Positions 39,398 to 48,436 of a DNA stretch of 64,000 bases are shown here, piece by piece. The first letter of the stretch is position 1; each line of letters starts with the position of its first letter. A program made the translations under genes and the position numbers. The notes beneath the pieces are model-generated. The model had not been told where the DNA came from, searched no databases, and worked only from the letters and a program-made list of their open reading frames with translations. Origin of the DNA: Gemmatimonadaceae bacterium (lineage in GTDB: Bacteria > Gemmatimonadota > Gemmatimonadetes > Gemmatimonadales > Gemmatimonadaceae); NCBI GenBank assembly GCA_019637445.1, contig JAHBVS010000001.1:1895586-1959585 (forward strand), in the 5' to 3' direction.

Positions 39398-40939
39398 CTA
39401 CGCATCCTCCTTCGAGGAAAACACCATCCGCAGCACGCCCGGAATCGCGCGCAGGCGTCGCCACAAAGAGTTGCCGTGCGCGAACTCCACGTAGTCGTCG
39501 AGCTGGGCGAGCCGCTTGGCGCCGTAGTGGTACCACCAGGGCTGACGCCAGCCGGTGAACAGGTCGTCGGCCACGGCGGTGCTTCGCACGCAGGCCTCGA
39601 GGCCGGCCATCCCGTGTGCACGGCCGATACCGCTTTGTTTCACGCCGCCGTAGGCGACGTCCGGCGCGCCCACCACCGACGACGCGTCGTTGACCATCAC
39701 CGTGCCGCACTGAAGCCGGCGCGCCAGTGCCGCGGCGCGCGCGCGGTCGCGCGTCCACACGCTGGCCGACAATCCAAAGAGCGAATCGTTCGCGCGGGCG
39801 ATTGCCTCGTCGGCGTCGCGCACCTTGATCACGGGGAGCAGGGGCCCAAAGGTCTCCTCGCGCATCACGCGCATCGAGTCGTCCACTCCGGTGATCACGG
39901 TTGGCGGGAAGAAGGCGCCGTCCGCGCGCGGCGGTGCTGCCGCCTGCGCGTAGACCTGTGCGCCCTTCGCCAGCGCATCACCAAGCTGCCCGCCAATCTG
40001 GTCGGCCGCAGCGTCGTGGATCAGCGGTCCAATCTCGATGCCGACGTCACGCGTCGGAGCGCCCACACGCACGGACTCCACGGAGGTCTTGAGCCGCCGC
40101 AGGAACTCGTCGTACACGGACGCTTCCACGAACACGCGCTTGGCCGCCACGCAGGTCTGCCCCGCGTTTGCGAAGCGCGACCAGCAGATGCCATCCGCTG
40201 CGTGCTGCAGGTCGGCGTCCGCGAGCACGATCGCCGGGTCGCTGCCGCCAAGCTCCAGCGAGCAGGGCACCAGCCGCGCCGCGCAGGCCTCGGCGACCTT
40301 GCGACCCGAGGTCACGCTGCCGGTGAAGAACATCTTGTCGATGTCGGCGCGCGCCAGCGCTGCGCCCACTCGCCCATCGCCTTGTACGACCTGCAGCACG
40401 CCGTCGGGTAGGCCCGCCTCTCGAAACAGCTCGCCGAGGATTGCACCACCGCGCGGCGTCAGCTCGCTGGGCTTGAGCACCACCGCGTTGCCGGTGGCGA
40501 GGGCCGGCAGTGCGCAGGACGCCGGCATGAAGAACGGATAGTTCCACGGCGTGATGATGCCGACCACACCCAGTGGAAGCTTCTCCTCGCGCACGCGCTT
40601 GCGGGCGAACAACGCACCCGGAAGCCGACGCCAACGGGCACGCAGGAATCGCGGGGTCTTTGCCTGGGTCCAGGCCACGAACTCCAGCGTGACCAGCACA
40701 TCCATAATGAGCGCCCCGACCGCGGAGCGACCGATCTCGTCGCTGACGACCTGTGCGACCTCGTGCCGCCGTCGCACCAGCGCCTCGCGAAACCGGGCAA
40801 TGACCCGCATCCGCTCGGCGACGGGCGTGGCCGCCCACGAGGGCTGGGCAGCGCGCGCCCGCGCAACGGCTTGGCCGACAAGGGCTTCCGCGTCGAGGGC
40901 CGGTTGGCTGCCAACCTGCTGGTCCACGAGCTGGGACAT
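39398..40939 (-). CDS. NAD(P)-dependent aldehyde dehydrogenase
   Basis: The 513-residue protein has the full aldehyde-dehydrogenase fold: the cofactor site ITPWNYPFFMPASCALPALA, KPSELTP, FFTGSVTSGRKV, catalytic Glu229 (LELGGSDP) and Cys263 (FANAGQTCVAAKR), with EETFGPLLPVIK near the C-terminal third. It oxidises an aldehyde to a carboxylate. About forty extra C-terminal residues (WWYHYGAKRLAQL) extend past the core, as in succinate-semialdehyde/long-chain-type members often linked to membrane lipids. The substrate is not determined. The ATG is well placed; 135 bp upstream begins the divergent sigma-factor gene. Confidence 0.9.
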   Translation of the reverse strand: MSQLVDQQVGSQPALDAEALVGQAVARARAAQPSWAATPVAERMRVIARFREALVRRRHEVAQVVSDEIGRSAVGALIMDVLVTLEFVAWTQAKTPRFLRARWRRLPGALFARKRVREEKLPLGVVGIITPWNYPFFMPASCALPALATGNAVVLKPSELTPRGGAILGELFREAGLPDGVLQVVQGDGRVGAALARADIDKMFFTGSVTSGRKVAEACAARLVPCSLELGGSDPAIVLADADLQHAADGICWSRFANAGQTCVAAKRVFVEASVYDEFLRRLKTSVESVRVGAPTRDVGIEIGPLIHDAAADQIGGQLGDALAKGAQVYAQAAAPPRADGAFFPPTVITGVDDSMRVMREETFGPLLPVIKVRDADEAIARANDSLFGLSASVWTRDRARAAALARRLQCGTVMVNDASSVVGAPDVAYGGVKQSGIGRAHGMAGLEACVRSTAVADDLFTGWRQPWWYHYGAKRLAQLDDYVEFAHGNSLWRRLRAIPGVLRMVFSSKEDA

Positions 40940-41074
40940 GGCCTGAAATGTGACATCGCGGGGTCCCTACGGGTACTGCGCACTATGACGGACCACGCTA
41001 TAGACGATCTCCTTCGAGGTGGTGCGACGTGGCGGGCAGGTGAGCGAAAGGGATATCCTCCCAAGACCTCACTG

Positions 41075-41632
41075 ATGTCCGACACCCCGCCCAATTCATC
41101 GATCGATCCAACGCTCCCCCTCCGCGCCAAGGCGGGGGACCGGCAGGCATTCGCCCAGCTGGTGGACGTCACGTACCAACGCTCCTTGCGCTTCGCCCTG
41201 CACATGCTCGGCAATCGCGAGGATGCCGAGGAGGCGGTGCAGGACACGTTCGTGCGGGTCTACCAGAATCTGGATCGGTTCCGCGCCGATGCGCGCTTCG
41301 AGCCCTGGTTGTTCCGGATCCTGGCCAACCGCTGCCGCACGCTGCTGGAGAAGCGCAAGCGGCACTCGAGCGTGATCCAGTACGGCGATGTGCCGGAGCG
41401 CTTCGGCGCGACGGAGGATGAAAGCTCGGAGTGGGTCGAGGAGATCTATCGCGTCCTCGACGCCATGCCGGCCGAACAACGCGAAGCGTTCCTCCTGCGA
41501 CACGTGGAGGACATGCCATACGAGGATATCGCGGCCATCACAGGCGTCCGCCTGAGTGCGCTGCGTATGCGAGTGAAACGGGCCTGCGACGTACTGCGGG
41601 CACGCCTGACGGAGGTCATGAAGGATGGATGA
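41075..41632 (+). CDS. ECF-type RNA polymerase sigma factor
   Basis: The 185-residue protein has the two ECF domains. Region 2 is at about 25-95 (FALHMLGNREDAEEAVQDTF, VYQNLDRFR), with FEPWLFRILANRCR following it. Region 4 is at about 125-180 (LDAMPAEQREAFLLRHVEDM, YEDIAAITGVRLSALRMRVK). It should direct RNA polymerase to a small regulon, very likely including its own operon. The ATG at MSDTPPNS is taken; the upstream in-frame reading runs into the aldehyde dehydrogenase antisense and was rejected. The last eight bases overlap the next gene, whose product is a membrane protein in the place normally held by an anti-sigma factor. Confidence 0.92.
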   Translation: MSDTPPNSSIDPTLPLRAKAGDRQAFAQLVDVTYQRSLRFALHMLGNREDAEEAVQDTFVRVYQNLDRFRADARFEPWLFRILANRCRTLLEKRKRHSSVIQYGDVPERFGATEDESSEWVEEIYRVLDAMPAEQREAFLLRHVEDMPYEDIAAITGVRLSALRMRVKRACDVLRARLTEVMKDG

Positions 41633-42233
41633 AATGGAGCAGAAGGACCTGGTGATCGATCGAGTGCGCGCATCGTTGCAGAACGCCCCCGGCGCCGAGG
41701 CCGACCCGCGCGCCGTCGCGCGGTTGCTGTCGGCGGCCTGGGAAGCACCGCGCCCCTCAGCGTGGCGCCGGATGCTTGATGCCTGGCGCTTTCCCTCCTT
41801 CTCGGGCCTTGGGGCTGGCGCGCTGGCAACCGGCGCGCTGGTGGTCGGTTTCGTGACGCGCGGCGCGGTGACGCCGAACGCGCCCGCCGAGCCTGTGGCG
41901 GCCTCCGGCGCGCCGACGGGCGAGTTCCCAATTGTACAGAACGTGGCCTACGATGCCGCCGAGTTGCGCGTGCCCACGGAGTTCGTGTTCGAGCACGGCG
42001 AGGCGCGGTCCGTCTCGCTGGTGGGTGATTTCAATGGTTGGAAGGACGGGACGCACGAGCTCGTGCGGCTCCCGAACGGGATGTGGACCACCACGGTACC
42101 CCTGCCGCCAGGGCGGCACGTGTACTCCTTCATGGTTGACGGTACATTGCTCGTGGCCGATCCCCGCGCGCCCAAGGCGGGCGACGCGGACTACGGCCAC
42201 GAGGGGTCTGTCGTGATGGTCTTCGCCCGATGA
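41625..42233 (+). CDS. Single-pass membrane protein with extracytoplasmic AMPK/CBM48-type glycogen-binding domain; candidate anti-sigma factor
   Basis: The 202-residue protein has a cytoplasmic N-terminus of about 57 residues (helical, charged), a membrane helix at about 59-79 (GLGAGALATGALVVGFVTRG), a linker, and a C-terminal domain at about 115-200. That domain reads VSLVGDFNGWKDG, NGMWTTTVPLPPGRHVYSFM and VDGTLLVADPRAP, the AMPK-beta glycogen-binding pattern. Trp139 and Trp154 match the usual carbohydrate-stacking positions, while the later Lys and Asn of animal AMPK are not evident. Overlap of eight bases with the sigma gene and the topology suggest that the short cytoplasmic part restrains sigma and the outer domain senses a glucan. 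No zinc anti-sigma HxxxCxxC motif is present, so the anti-sigma role is an inference. Confidence 0.85.
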   Translation: MDEMEQKDLVIDRVRASLQNAPGAEADPRAVARLLSAAWEAPRPSAWRRMLDAWRFPSFSGLGAGALATGALVVGFVTRGAVTPNAPAEPVAASGAPTGEFPIVQNVAYDAAELRVPTEFVFEHGEARSVSLVGDFNGWKDGTHELVRLPNGMWTTTVPLPPGRHVYSFMVDGTLLVADPRAPKAGDADYGHEGSVVMVFAR

Positions 42234-42877
42234 TCCGGTATCGAGTCCTACTCGCCGCGCTGGTGCTCGCCAGCGCGTCCGCCGCTCCCGCGCTTGCGCA
42301 GGGGACGGTGGTGCCGGGCATCGCCGACGCGAGGGCACGCGCGGCCGTCGAACGCGAGATTGCGTCGGCGGCGGCGAAGGGGCTGCCGGTACGGCCCCTC
42401 ATCGCGAAGGCACAGGAAGGGGTCACGAAGCAGGCGGCCGGGGAGCTGATCCGGGTCGCGGTGGCTTCGCAGGCCAGGCGTCTCGAGCAGGCGCGGGACC
42501 TCCTTGCACCCTCGACATCGGAGGCGGAGCTCGTGTCCGGCGCGGATGCGCTGGCCGTGGGCGTGCCGGGACCGATGCTGAAGCAGATCCGCGCCGCGTA
42601 CCCGGTGGGGCAGTCGGTGGCGATGCCACTCGACGTGCTCACCGAGTTGGTCGCGCGCGGGGTCCCCGCGAAGCACGCGCTCGAGCAGATCACCCAACTG
42701 ATGCTGCGGGGCGCAACGCCCACGCAGATTGCCTCGCTGGGGGCGTCGGTGCAGACCGACGTCGCCGCAGGCCTGGCGCCCGATGCGGCGCTGGAGGTTC
42801 GGGCTCGGGGCGTGATGTCGCTGCTCCCGTCCCCTGCCGCCGCCGCCGCTCTCGCTCCCAGCGGCCGGAGGCCATAG
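42230..42877 (+). CDS. Secreted helical protein with short Gly-x-Pro repeats, unknown
   Basis: I recognise no family. The 215-residue protein has a clear Sec signal ending APALAQG. The mature part is mostly helical and contains irregular repeats of a turn Gly-x-x-Pro followed by a helix: KGLPVRPLIAKAQEG, VGVPGPMLKQIRAAYP, RGVPAKHALEQITQLM, RGATPTQIASLGASVQ, AGLAPDAALEVRARG. Such repeats may form a binding surface or scaffold. The ATG overlaps the previous stop as ATGA and the next gene begins seven bases after its stop, so it is an integral part of the sigma-factor operon. Confidence 0.75.
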   Translation: MIRYRVLLAALVLASASAAPALAQGTVVPGIADARARAAVEREIASAAAKGLPVRPLIAKAQEGVTKQAAGELIRVAVASQARRLEQARDLLAPSTSEAELVSGADALAVGVPGPMLKQIRAAYPVGQSVAMPLDVLTELVARGVPAKHALEQITQLMLRGATPTQIASLGASVQTDVAAGLAPDAALEVRARGVMSLLPSPAAAAALAPSGRRP

Positions 42878-42884
42878 TGCCGGC

Positions 42885-44033
42885 GTGATCCGAGCGCGCC
42901 GCGCGGCGCTCGGGTTGGTCCTTCTCGGCGCCCCCGTCACCGGGGGCGCCCAAGCCGTTTCCGACCTCCGCGTCGAAGCCGGCTTTGCCTCCGTCAAGCA
43001 GCGAGGATTCGACGCCGAGAACGCGGTGCTGCTCGCGGCCCTCTGGCGACGACCGAGCGAGGCATTCACCCTGCTGACCAGCGCCAATCTCACCTACGCG
43101 GCGGATTCCCTCGCCGCGGCCCAGGGAGTTGCCGCGTTGGACATTCCTTGGAACGTGAGCGAGCGCCTGCGCACCGAGGTCGGTGTCGCAGGCGCTTCGT
43201 TTTCGCTGCGCTCGGCCGGCCGCGGCGGCAACGTGAACGCCTTCGCTCGGCAGCACTTCGTCGGTCTCACCGGCGGGGCGTTCGGCGGCTTTGCGCTGGC
43301 CGGCACCAATCGCGACGATGTGAGTAGTCGCTCGTGGCTTGCCGACCTCGGCGCCTGGTATCGCTGGGAGCATCTCTATTTGAGCGGGACGGTCACGCGC
43401 AGGACGTCATCCGACTGGCCGCTGTTGTTGGCCTCGGGTGTGTTCCGGAATCCCGACGACGAGCGCTACGAGCTGCTCGATGCCCAGGTGCTCCTACAGG
43501 CCCGCAACGGCCCCCACGACTTCACGCTTTCCTTCACGCAGCGCGATGGCATCGGCGGGACCAATGCGCGCTTCCAGGCGCTGAGCGCGAGTGGAACGCT
43601 GCAGTTCACTGAACGCGTGGCCATCCTTGCCTCGGGCGGACGTCAGCTCGCGGATCCGCTGCGCGGACTGCCGCAGGCGGACCTGCTGACAGTCTCGATG
43701 CGTCTCTCGCTCGGCTCCAAGCCGCTGCCCGTGATGCAACGCTCGGCCATCGCAAGTGCAGAGGTGATCCGCCAAGTCGGCGGCGGCGGTGAGCTCGTGG
43801 TGCGCGTGTTCGCCAGCGACACGATGCTGGTGGACGTAGCCGGCGACTTCAGCGACTGGCGACCCGTGCAGATGCAGCGCGAGGGTAGCTTCTGGGTTGC
43901 GCGCGTCCCGCTGCGGCCCGGCAAGTACCGCGTGGCCGTGCGCGTGAACCTCGGTCCCTGGCGCGCGCCGCGAAACCTCGCGCGTGTGCGCGACGACTAC
44001 GGCGGCGAGTCCGGGCTGGTGGTGGTACCTTAG
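42885..44033 (+). CDS. Secreted beta-rich protein with C-terminal AMPK/CBM48-type glycogen-binding domain
   Basis: The 382-residue protein has a signal peptide (ALGLVLLGAPVTGGAQA). Residues 28-285 show alternating amphipathic strands with aromatic ends (for example WLADLGAWYRWEHLYLSGTV, LQARNGPHDFTLSFTQRD), resembling an outer-membrane barrel or a large beta sandwich. The last 80 residues form a second glycogen-binding module: MLVDVAGDFSDWRPVQM, GSFWVARVPLRPGKYRVAV, LGPWRAP. The Trp residues of the binding face are kept. Together with the membrane protein two genes upstream, it suggests a glucan-binding surface apparatus under the operon's own sigma factor. The start is GTG, seven bases after the preceding stop. 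Confidence 0.8.
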   Translation: MIRARRAALGLVLLGAPVTGGAQAVSDLRVEAGFASVKQRGFDAENAVLLAALWRRPSEAFTLLTSANLTYAADSLAAAQGVAALDIPWNVSERLRTEVGVAGASFSLRSAGRGGNVNAFARQHFVGLTGGAFGGFALAGTNRDDVSSRSWLADLGAWYRWEHLYLSGTVTRRTSSDWPLLLASGVFRNPDDERYELLDAQVLLQARNGPHDFTLSFTQRDGIGGTNARFQALSASGTLQFTERVAILASGGRQLADPLRGLPQADLLTVSMRLSLGSKPLPVMQRSAIASAEVIRQVGGGGELVVRVFASDTMLVDVAGDFSDWRPVQMQREGSFWVARVPLRPGKYRVAVRVNLGPWRAPRNLARVRDDYGGESGLVVVP

Positions 44034-44062
44034 GGCTTCTCCTCCTGGAACCGGAGCCCGCC

Positions 44063-45373
44063 GTGCCTGCCTCCAATCGTCGTCAGTTCCTGTCCGGTCT
44101 CGCGGCCGCCACCACCGGTGCCGGTCTCGCCCTGCCCGCCATCAGCGAGCGCGCCTTCGCGCAGATGTTCGCCGCCGAGGCCATTGCGGGCGACCGCAGC
44201 GCCGTCGAGATCGCCAACGACGAGACCTACTGGTCGCAGATCCAGCGTGCGTTCGACATCGACCGCACGATGATCAACCTGAACAACGGCGGCATCTCGC
44301 CCACGCCCTCGCACGTACTGGAACAGCTGTTCCGTGACCTGCGCTTCGTGAACGAGCTACCGGTCGAGCACAACTGGCGCATCCTCGAGCCGCGGATGGA
44401 GAGCACGCGCCGAGAACTGGCCAAGGAATACGGCTGCGACACCGAGGAGATGGCCGTGACGCGCAACGCGTCGGAGGCGCTGGAGATCTGCATCCTCGGG
44501 CTCGACCTGCGCCGTGGTGACGAGGTGATCGTCACCAACCAGAACTACGGGCGCATGCTCACCACCTGGGACCAGCGCGTGCGCCGCGATGGGATCGTGC
44601 TCAAGTCGGTGAGCTTCCCGGTGCCGCTGACGGATCCGCGTGTGCTGGTGCGCCGCATCGAGGAACAGATCACGCCGCGCACCAAGGCCATCGAGCTCCC
44701 GCACATAACCAACCTCACGGGCCAGGTGCTGCCGATCCGCGACATCGTGCGCATCGCCAAGCCCAAGGGCATCCAGGTCATCGTGGACGGCGCGCACGCC
44801 TTCGCGCACTTCCCGTTCACACGTGACGAGCTCGAGTGCGACTACTACGGCACCTCGCTGCACAAGTGGCTGCACGCGCCGATCGGCGTCGGCTTCCTCT
44901 CCGTGCGCAAGGACCGCATCAAGAGCCTCTGGCCGATGATGGCCGCCGATGCCAAGCAGGACGAGGACATCCGCAAGTACGAGCAGATCGGCACGCACCC
45001 GCAGGCCAACTTCAATGCCGTGTCCGTGGCGCTCACGTTCCATCGCGGCATTGGTGTGGAGCGCAAGGCGGCGCGCCTGCGCTACCTGCGCAATCACTGG
45101 GCCGAGGCGCTCAAGCAAACGAGCGACCGTGTGTCCGTGCCCACGGAGCTCGGCATGGACAAGGGCGGCGCGATTGCGCTGCTGCACATCGAGGGGCTAG
45201 AGACACCGAAGCTCGGCAGCTGGCTGATGAGCAAGTACCGCATCGTGAACACGCCCATCGTGCACGAGGAGTTCAACGGGCTGCGCATCACGCCCAACAT
45301 CTACACGTCGATGGACGAGCTCGGGACCTTCGTGGACGCCGTGAAGGTGGCGCTGCGCCGCGGGATTGCCTGA
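44063..45373 (+). CDS. Tat-exported class V aminotransferase (isopenicillin-N-epimerase-like)
   Basis: The 436-residue protein has a twin-arginine leader, SNRRQFLSGLAAATT, then a hydrophobic stretch and a likely cleavage after AFA. The body is a PLP-dependent fold-type I, class V protein: VTRNASEALEI, VIVDGAHAFAHFPF and SLHKWLHAPIGVGFL, with Lys268 as the PLP Schiff-base residue. Family members are desulfurases, epimerases and aminotransferases; the substrate is unknown. Export by Tat fits a cofactor loaded in the cytoplasm. The GTG start follows CCGGAG. The gene is 29 bp after the sigma-factor operon and may belong to it. Confidence 0.87.
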   Translation: MPASNRRQFLSGLAAATTGAGLALPAISERAFAQMFAAEAIAGDRSAVEIANDETYWSQIQRAFDIDRTMINLNNGGISPTPSHVLEQLFRDLRFVNELPVEHNWRILEPRMESTRRELAKEYGCDTEEMAVTRNASEALEICILGLDLRRGDEVIVTNQNYGRMLTTWDQRVRRDGIVLKSVSFPVPLTDPRVLVRRIEEQITPRTKAIELPHITNLTGQVLPIRDIVRIAKPKGIQVIVDGAHAFAHFPFTRDELECDYYGTSLHKWLHAPIGVGFLSVRKDRIKSLWPMMAADAKQDEDIRKYEQIGTHPQANFNAVSVALTFHRGIGVERKAARLRYLRNHWAEALKQTSDRVSVPTELGMDKGGAIALLHIEGLETPKLGSWLMSKYRIVNTPIVHEEFNGLRITPNIYTSMDELGTFVDAVKVALRRGIA

Positions 45374-45441
45374 GTCAGGGGCTCGCGCCTCAATCCCAGC
45401 CTCACCTTTCGGCGCGGCAAGAAACCTCAACTGAACAGACC

Positions 45442-45912
<471 letters not shown>

Positions 45913-45971
45913 CGGTCGAAACGGGTCGGCGCTTGTGACAGGTCTTTGGGCTGACGGGTACAGCTTGCAAG

Positions 45972-46487
45972 ATGCCTTCTTCGACCGTGCCTGAACGAGT
46001 GCGCAATGCCGGATTGCGGCGGCGCGTCCTGCGTGGCGTGGCCCTCGGGTTGGCCGTGCTGCTTGCCAGCGCCTGCGATGCACCGACCGAAACGGCGATA
46101 CTCATGCACTACGAGCTGCGCGCGATTGGCGATAGCGCCGTGCCCGCGACCTTTGCATTCGGACCTCCAGATGCCATCGCGCCGCTGCTGGTCCGCTACG
46201 GCGTCGATACGATTGCTGTCGCGGCGAATGGCTCCGGGTACTGGAGGCAGAAGGAGCTGCGATGGAGCGACACACCACTCTTCGGGCGCGATCTCAGCCA
46301 GGACGTGCAGATCACCGGAATCGGCGGGCTACGTCTCCTCGTGCACAGCGACTGCTGGGGCGACATCGCGCCTTGCAGCGAGCGGGCGAGCAAGCGGATC
46401 CTGGAGTTCGGTCCCGAGCGCATGGTACTCGAGTCCCCATTCGGTGAGTGGCTGTTCGTGCGAATTGTAGGTTTCGCAGCCCGCTAG
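45972..46487 (+). CDS. Small lipoprotein of unknown function
   Basis: The 171-residue protein has a charged N-terminus (RNAGLRRRVLRG), a hydrophobic segment and a lipobox LLASAC with Cys35, so it is probably lipid-anchored. The mature part is beta-rich (for example ILMHYELRAIGDSAVPATFA, MVLESPFGEWLFVRIVGFAA) and has two further cysteines (DCWGDIAPCSE) that could form a disulfide. I do not recognise the family. It is the last intact gene before the decayed insertion sequence, and shares no obvious operon with the EVE gene 59 bp upstream. Confidence 0.7.
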   Translation: MPSSTVPERVRNAGLRRRVLRGVALGLAVLLASACDAPTETAILMHYELRAIGDSAVPATFAFGPPDAIAPLLVRYGVDTIAVAANGSGYWRQKELRWSDTPLFGRDLSQDVQITGIGGLRLLVHSDCWGDIAPCSERASKRILEFGPERMVLESPFGEWLFVRIVGFAAR

Positions 46488-46516
46488 GGCACCCGAGGTG
46501 AAGTAGCTTCGGAGGA

Positions 46517-47172
46517 TGTTCACAGGGCCTAGCCTCGCCAAGCTGGGGTTATCGAGACTCTCAACCGGTAAGGCCAGAGGCCTTGGGAGCAGCCACAAGA
46601 CTGCACGACCCACCCCGTGTGCGGGACGGGAGGCGCGCCGCACACGGTGGGCTCGCACACTTGTCGCCAAGTCGCCCGCGCCTTCGGCGTGTCGCGGTAG
46701 ACCATCTGCAAGTGGCGGCGGCTGCGCGGGTCGGGCCGCCGCGACGGATCGTGCGCTCCGAGCGGGCGCGGCCTGGCGAGCTGGTGTACCTCGACGTGAA
46801 GTAGCGGCCGCATCGGCCGTGTGGGCCACTGCATCTGCGGTGACTTCACGCGCCGCGCGCGGCGGGTGGGGAAGCAAGTGCACCCCGGCATCGACGACCA
46901 GGCGCGGCTCGCGTACGCCGAGGTGCTCGAGGACGACACCGCGGCCACCGCGGCCGACTTCCTGGCGCGGGCGGTCGCCCGGTACGCGGCGCTCGACGGC
47001 GTCGTCGAGCGCATCCACACCGACAAGGGGAGCCGATTTCATGCCCTGCCCATCGCGGCGCACCCGCGCGCTCCCGCACGACCTCTCCCTCTACAACACC
47101 GAGTGCCGCCACGGCGCGCTCGGCGGTCGGATCCTAGCGCAGCGCCCCGCCTCGCCCGCTAGCTGTCAACAT
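46517..47172 (+). mobile_element. Decayed IS481-type insertion sequence with broken transposase
   Basis: Transposase fragments occur in shifting frames. There is an HTH-like piece QVARAFGVSR, then a stop, then TICKWRR near 46665-46725; RPGELVYLDVK ending in a stop near 46804; an integrase core VHPGIDDQARLAYAEVLEDD through ERIHTDKGSRFHA near 46870-47045; and a C-terminal LSLYNTECRHGALGGR in another frame near 47084-47130. Together they match the IS481 family, with internal stops, at least two frameshifts and a probable deletion of about 45 codons before the last piece. ATGTTCACAG (46517-46526) and CTGTCAACAT (47163-47172) are near-perfect inverted copies and may be the ends. It is not functional. 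Confidence 0.75.
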
Positions 47173-47344
47173 CGTGCTAGCTCATCACACCTAGGCAAAC
47201 GGCCTCAGCCTCAGCCGCCGCACGGACCCTGCTGCATCTCTCGTTGTGTCGCAGGCACTAGTTCAGTAAGTGCCGCAACCGCCCCCCGCGCGAGCTCAGC
47301 CGACACCGCAGCACCATTGCGCGTGAGAACGCGACTTGATCGTG
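47173..47344. other. Intergenic region beside the IS remnant
   Basis: No gene is seen. It contains the decamer CACACCTAGG (47186-47195), which recurs at 57198-57207, and a small GC-rich segment before the stop of the next leftward gene. Confidence 0.4.
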
Positions 47345-48436
47345 CTACGGTGAGACGTCGCGCGAGCTGAGCTCTTCAATCAACAGCCCGACCACCGGAC
47401 GCCGGAAGAACATCCCGAACATCGTTCTCATCCATTTGTCGTCACCGGCCACTTCATTGCGCAGGTCGGAGAGCTGCAGTTCGGCGGCGACTGAGTCTGG
47501 ACTCATCCCGGAACGCAGCGCGGAGCGCACCTCTTCCCGCGCAATGTGAAGCATGGACTGCACCATCCTCACATACTTTAGATCCGACATAAGGGGTCCA
47601 TGTCCAGGTACCACGATTGCTGGCTCGAGCGCGCCGATGGAATCCAGTACTGCGGTCCACTCGGTCGGATGCGAGTTGAAGGCGAACGGTACAGGCCAGA
47701 CGACGAGGTCGCCGGTCGCGAGGATCCGCTCGCGGGGAAGCCACACGACAAGGTCACCCGAGGTGTTCCCGCGGCCGAACCACCGCAGCTCGATCGATCG
47801 CCCTGCAAGTGGAAGCACCGTCCGACCAGAGTCGAGCGTCTCGGGAAGAATTTCCACGAAATCCGCGGTCTCGGCGACATATTCTCGGATGATCCGCACC
47901 GAGCTGCTCAGTGCCAACTCTTCCGCGCGAGTGACGGCAGTACTGTCACCGCCGAGTCCCATGGCCAATAGGCGCTCGAATCGATCCGCTGCTGCCGGGG
48001 CGTATCGCACCTGCTGCTCCCGATTCTCGCGTCCCAGTGCCACCATATCCCGTTTCGTGTTTGCGTGGGCAAGAAATCGCACCCCGGGAAAGCTGTCCCT
48101 GTACACCTGCGCGCCCGCCACATGATCGTCGTGCCAGTGCGTGTGAACCACGTACCGCACAGGCTTGCCGGTCACCTGGCGGAGAGCGGCGAGGTTCTCC
48201 AGCGTGGCACGACGCGTGAACTGCGCATCCACGACAACCACACCTTCATCTCCAACAATGAACAGGGAGTTGGCATTGACCGCCAGACCGAGCGGCTCTT
48301 GACGGATGGCGGCGTAGACGTCGGGTGCCACTTCGGTCACTACGACATCGCCGACGACAACGTGCAGAGTGGCCGGCGGCGGCTCCCCACAGGCACTCGC
48401 GAATAGGATGAGGACCAGCCGGGCAAGGATTCTCAT
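47345..48436 (-). CDS. Metallo-beta-lactamase-fold lipoprotein
   Basis: The 363-residue protein has a lipoprotein signal with lipobox LFASAC from the ATG at MRILARLV, chosen over an ATG eight codons upstream. The metallo-hydrolase fold shows the metal motif VVHTHWHDDHVAG, an Asp ligand region ERILATGDLVVWP and the late His in VVPGHGPLMSD. Such proteins range from beta-lactamases to lactonases and other hydrolases. The Ser/Asn residues of known beta-lactamases cannot be judged here, so a resistance role should not be assumed. A related protein is encoded at 58399. It is divergent from the M24 gene at 49062 across about 625 bp. Confidence 0.87.
   Translation of the reverse strand: MRILARLVLILFASACGEPPPATLHVVVGDVVVTEVAPDVYAAIRQEPLGLAVNANSLFIVGDEGVVVVDAQFTRRATLENLAALRQVTGKPVRYVVHTHWHDDHVAGAQVYRDSFPGVRFLAHANTKRDMVALGRENREQQVRYAPAAADRFERLLAMGLGGDSTAVTRAEELALSSSVRIIREYVAETADFVEILPETLDSGRTVLPLAGRSIELRWFGRGNTSGDLVVWLPRERILATGDLVVWPVPFAFNSHPTEWTAVLDSIGALEPAIVVPGHGPLMSDLKYVRMVQSMLHIAREEVRSALRSGMSPDSVAAELQLSDLRNEVAGDDKWMRTMFGMFFRRPVVGLLIEELSSRDVSP

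Noticed and set aside
38220-39758. A 512-codon minus-strand frame spanning the kinase end and YggT region
   Set aside because: It is extremely Arg-rich, crosses several real genes and lacks any motif.
40763-41074. N-terminal extension of the sigma factor
   Set aside because: It is read through the antisense of the aldehyde dehydrogenase start and is not sigma-like.
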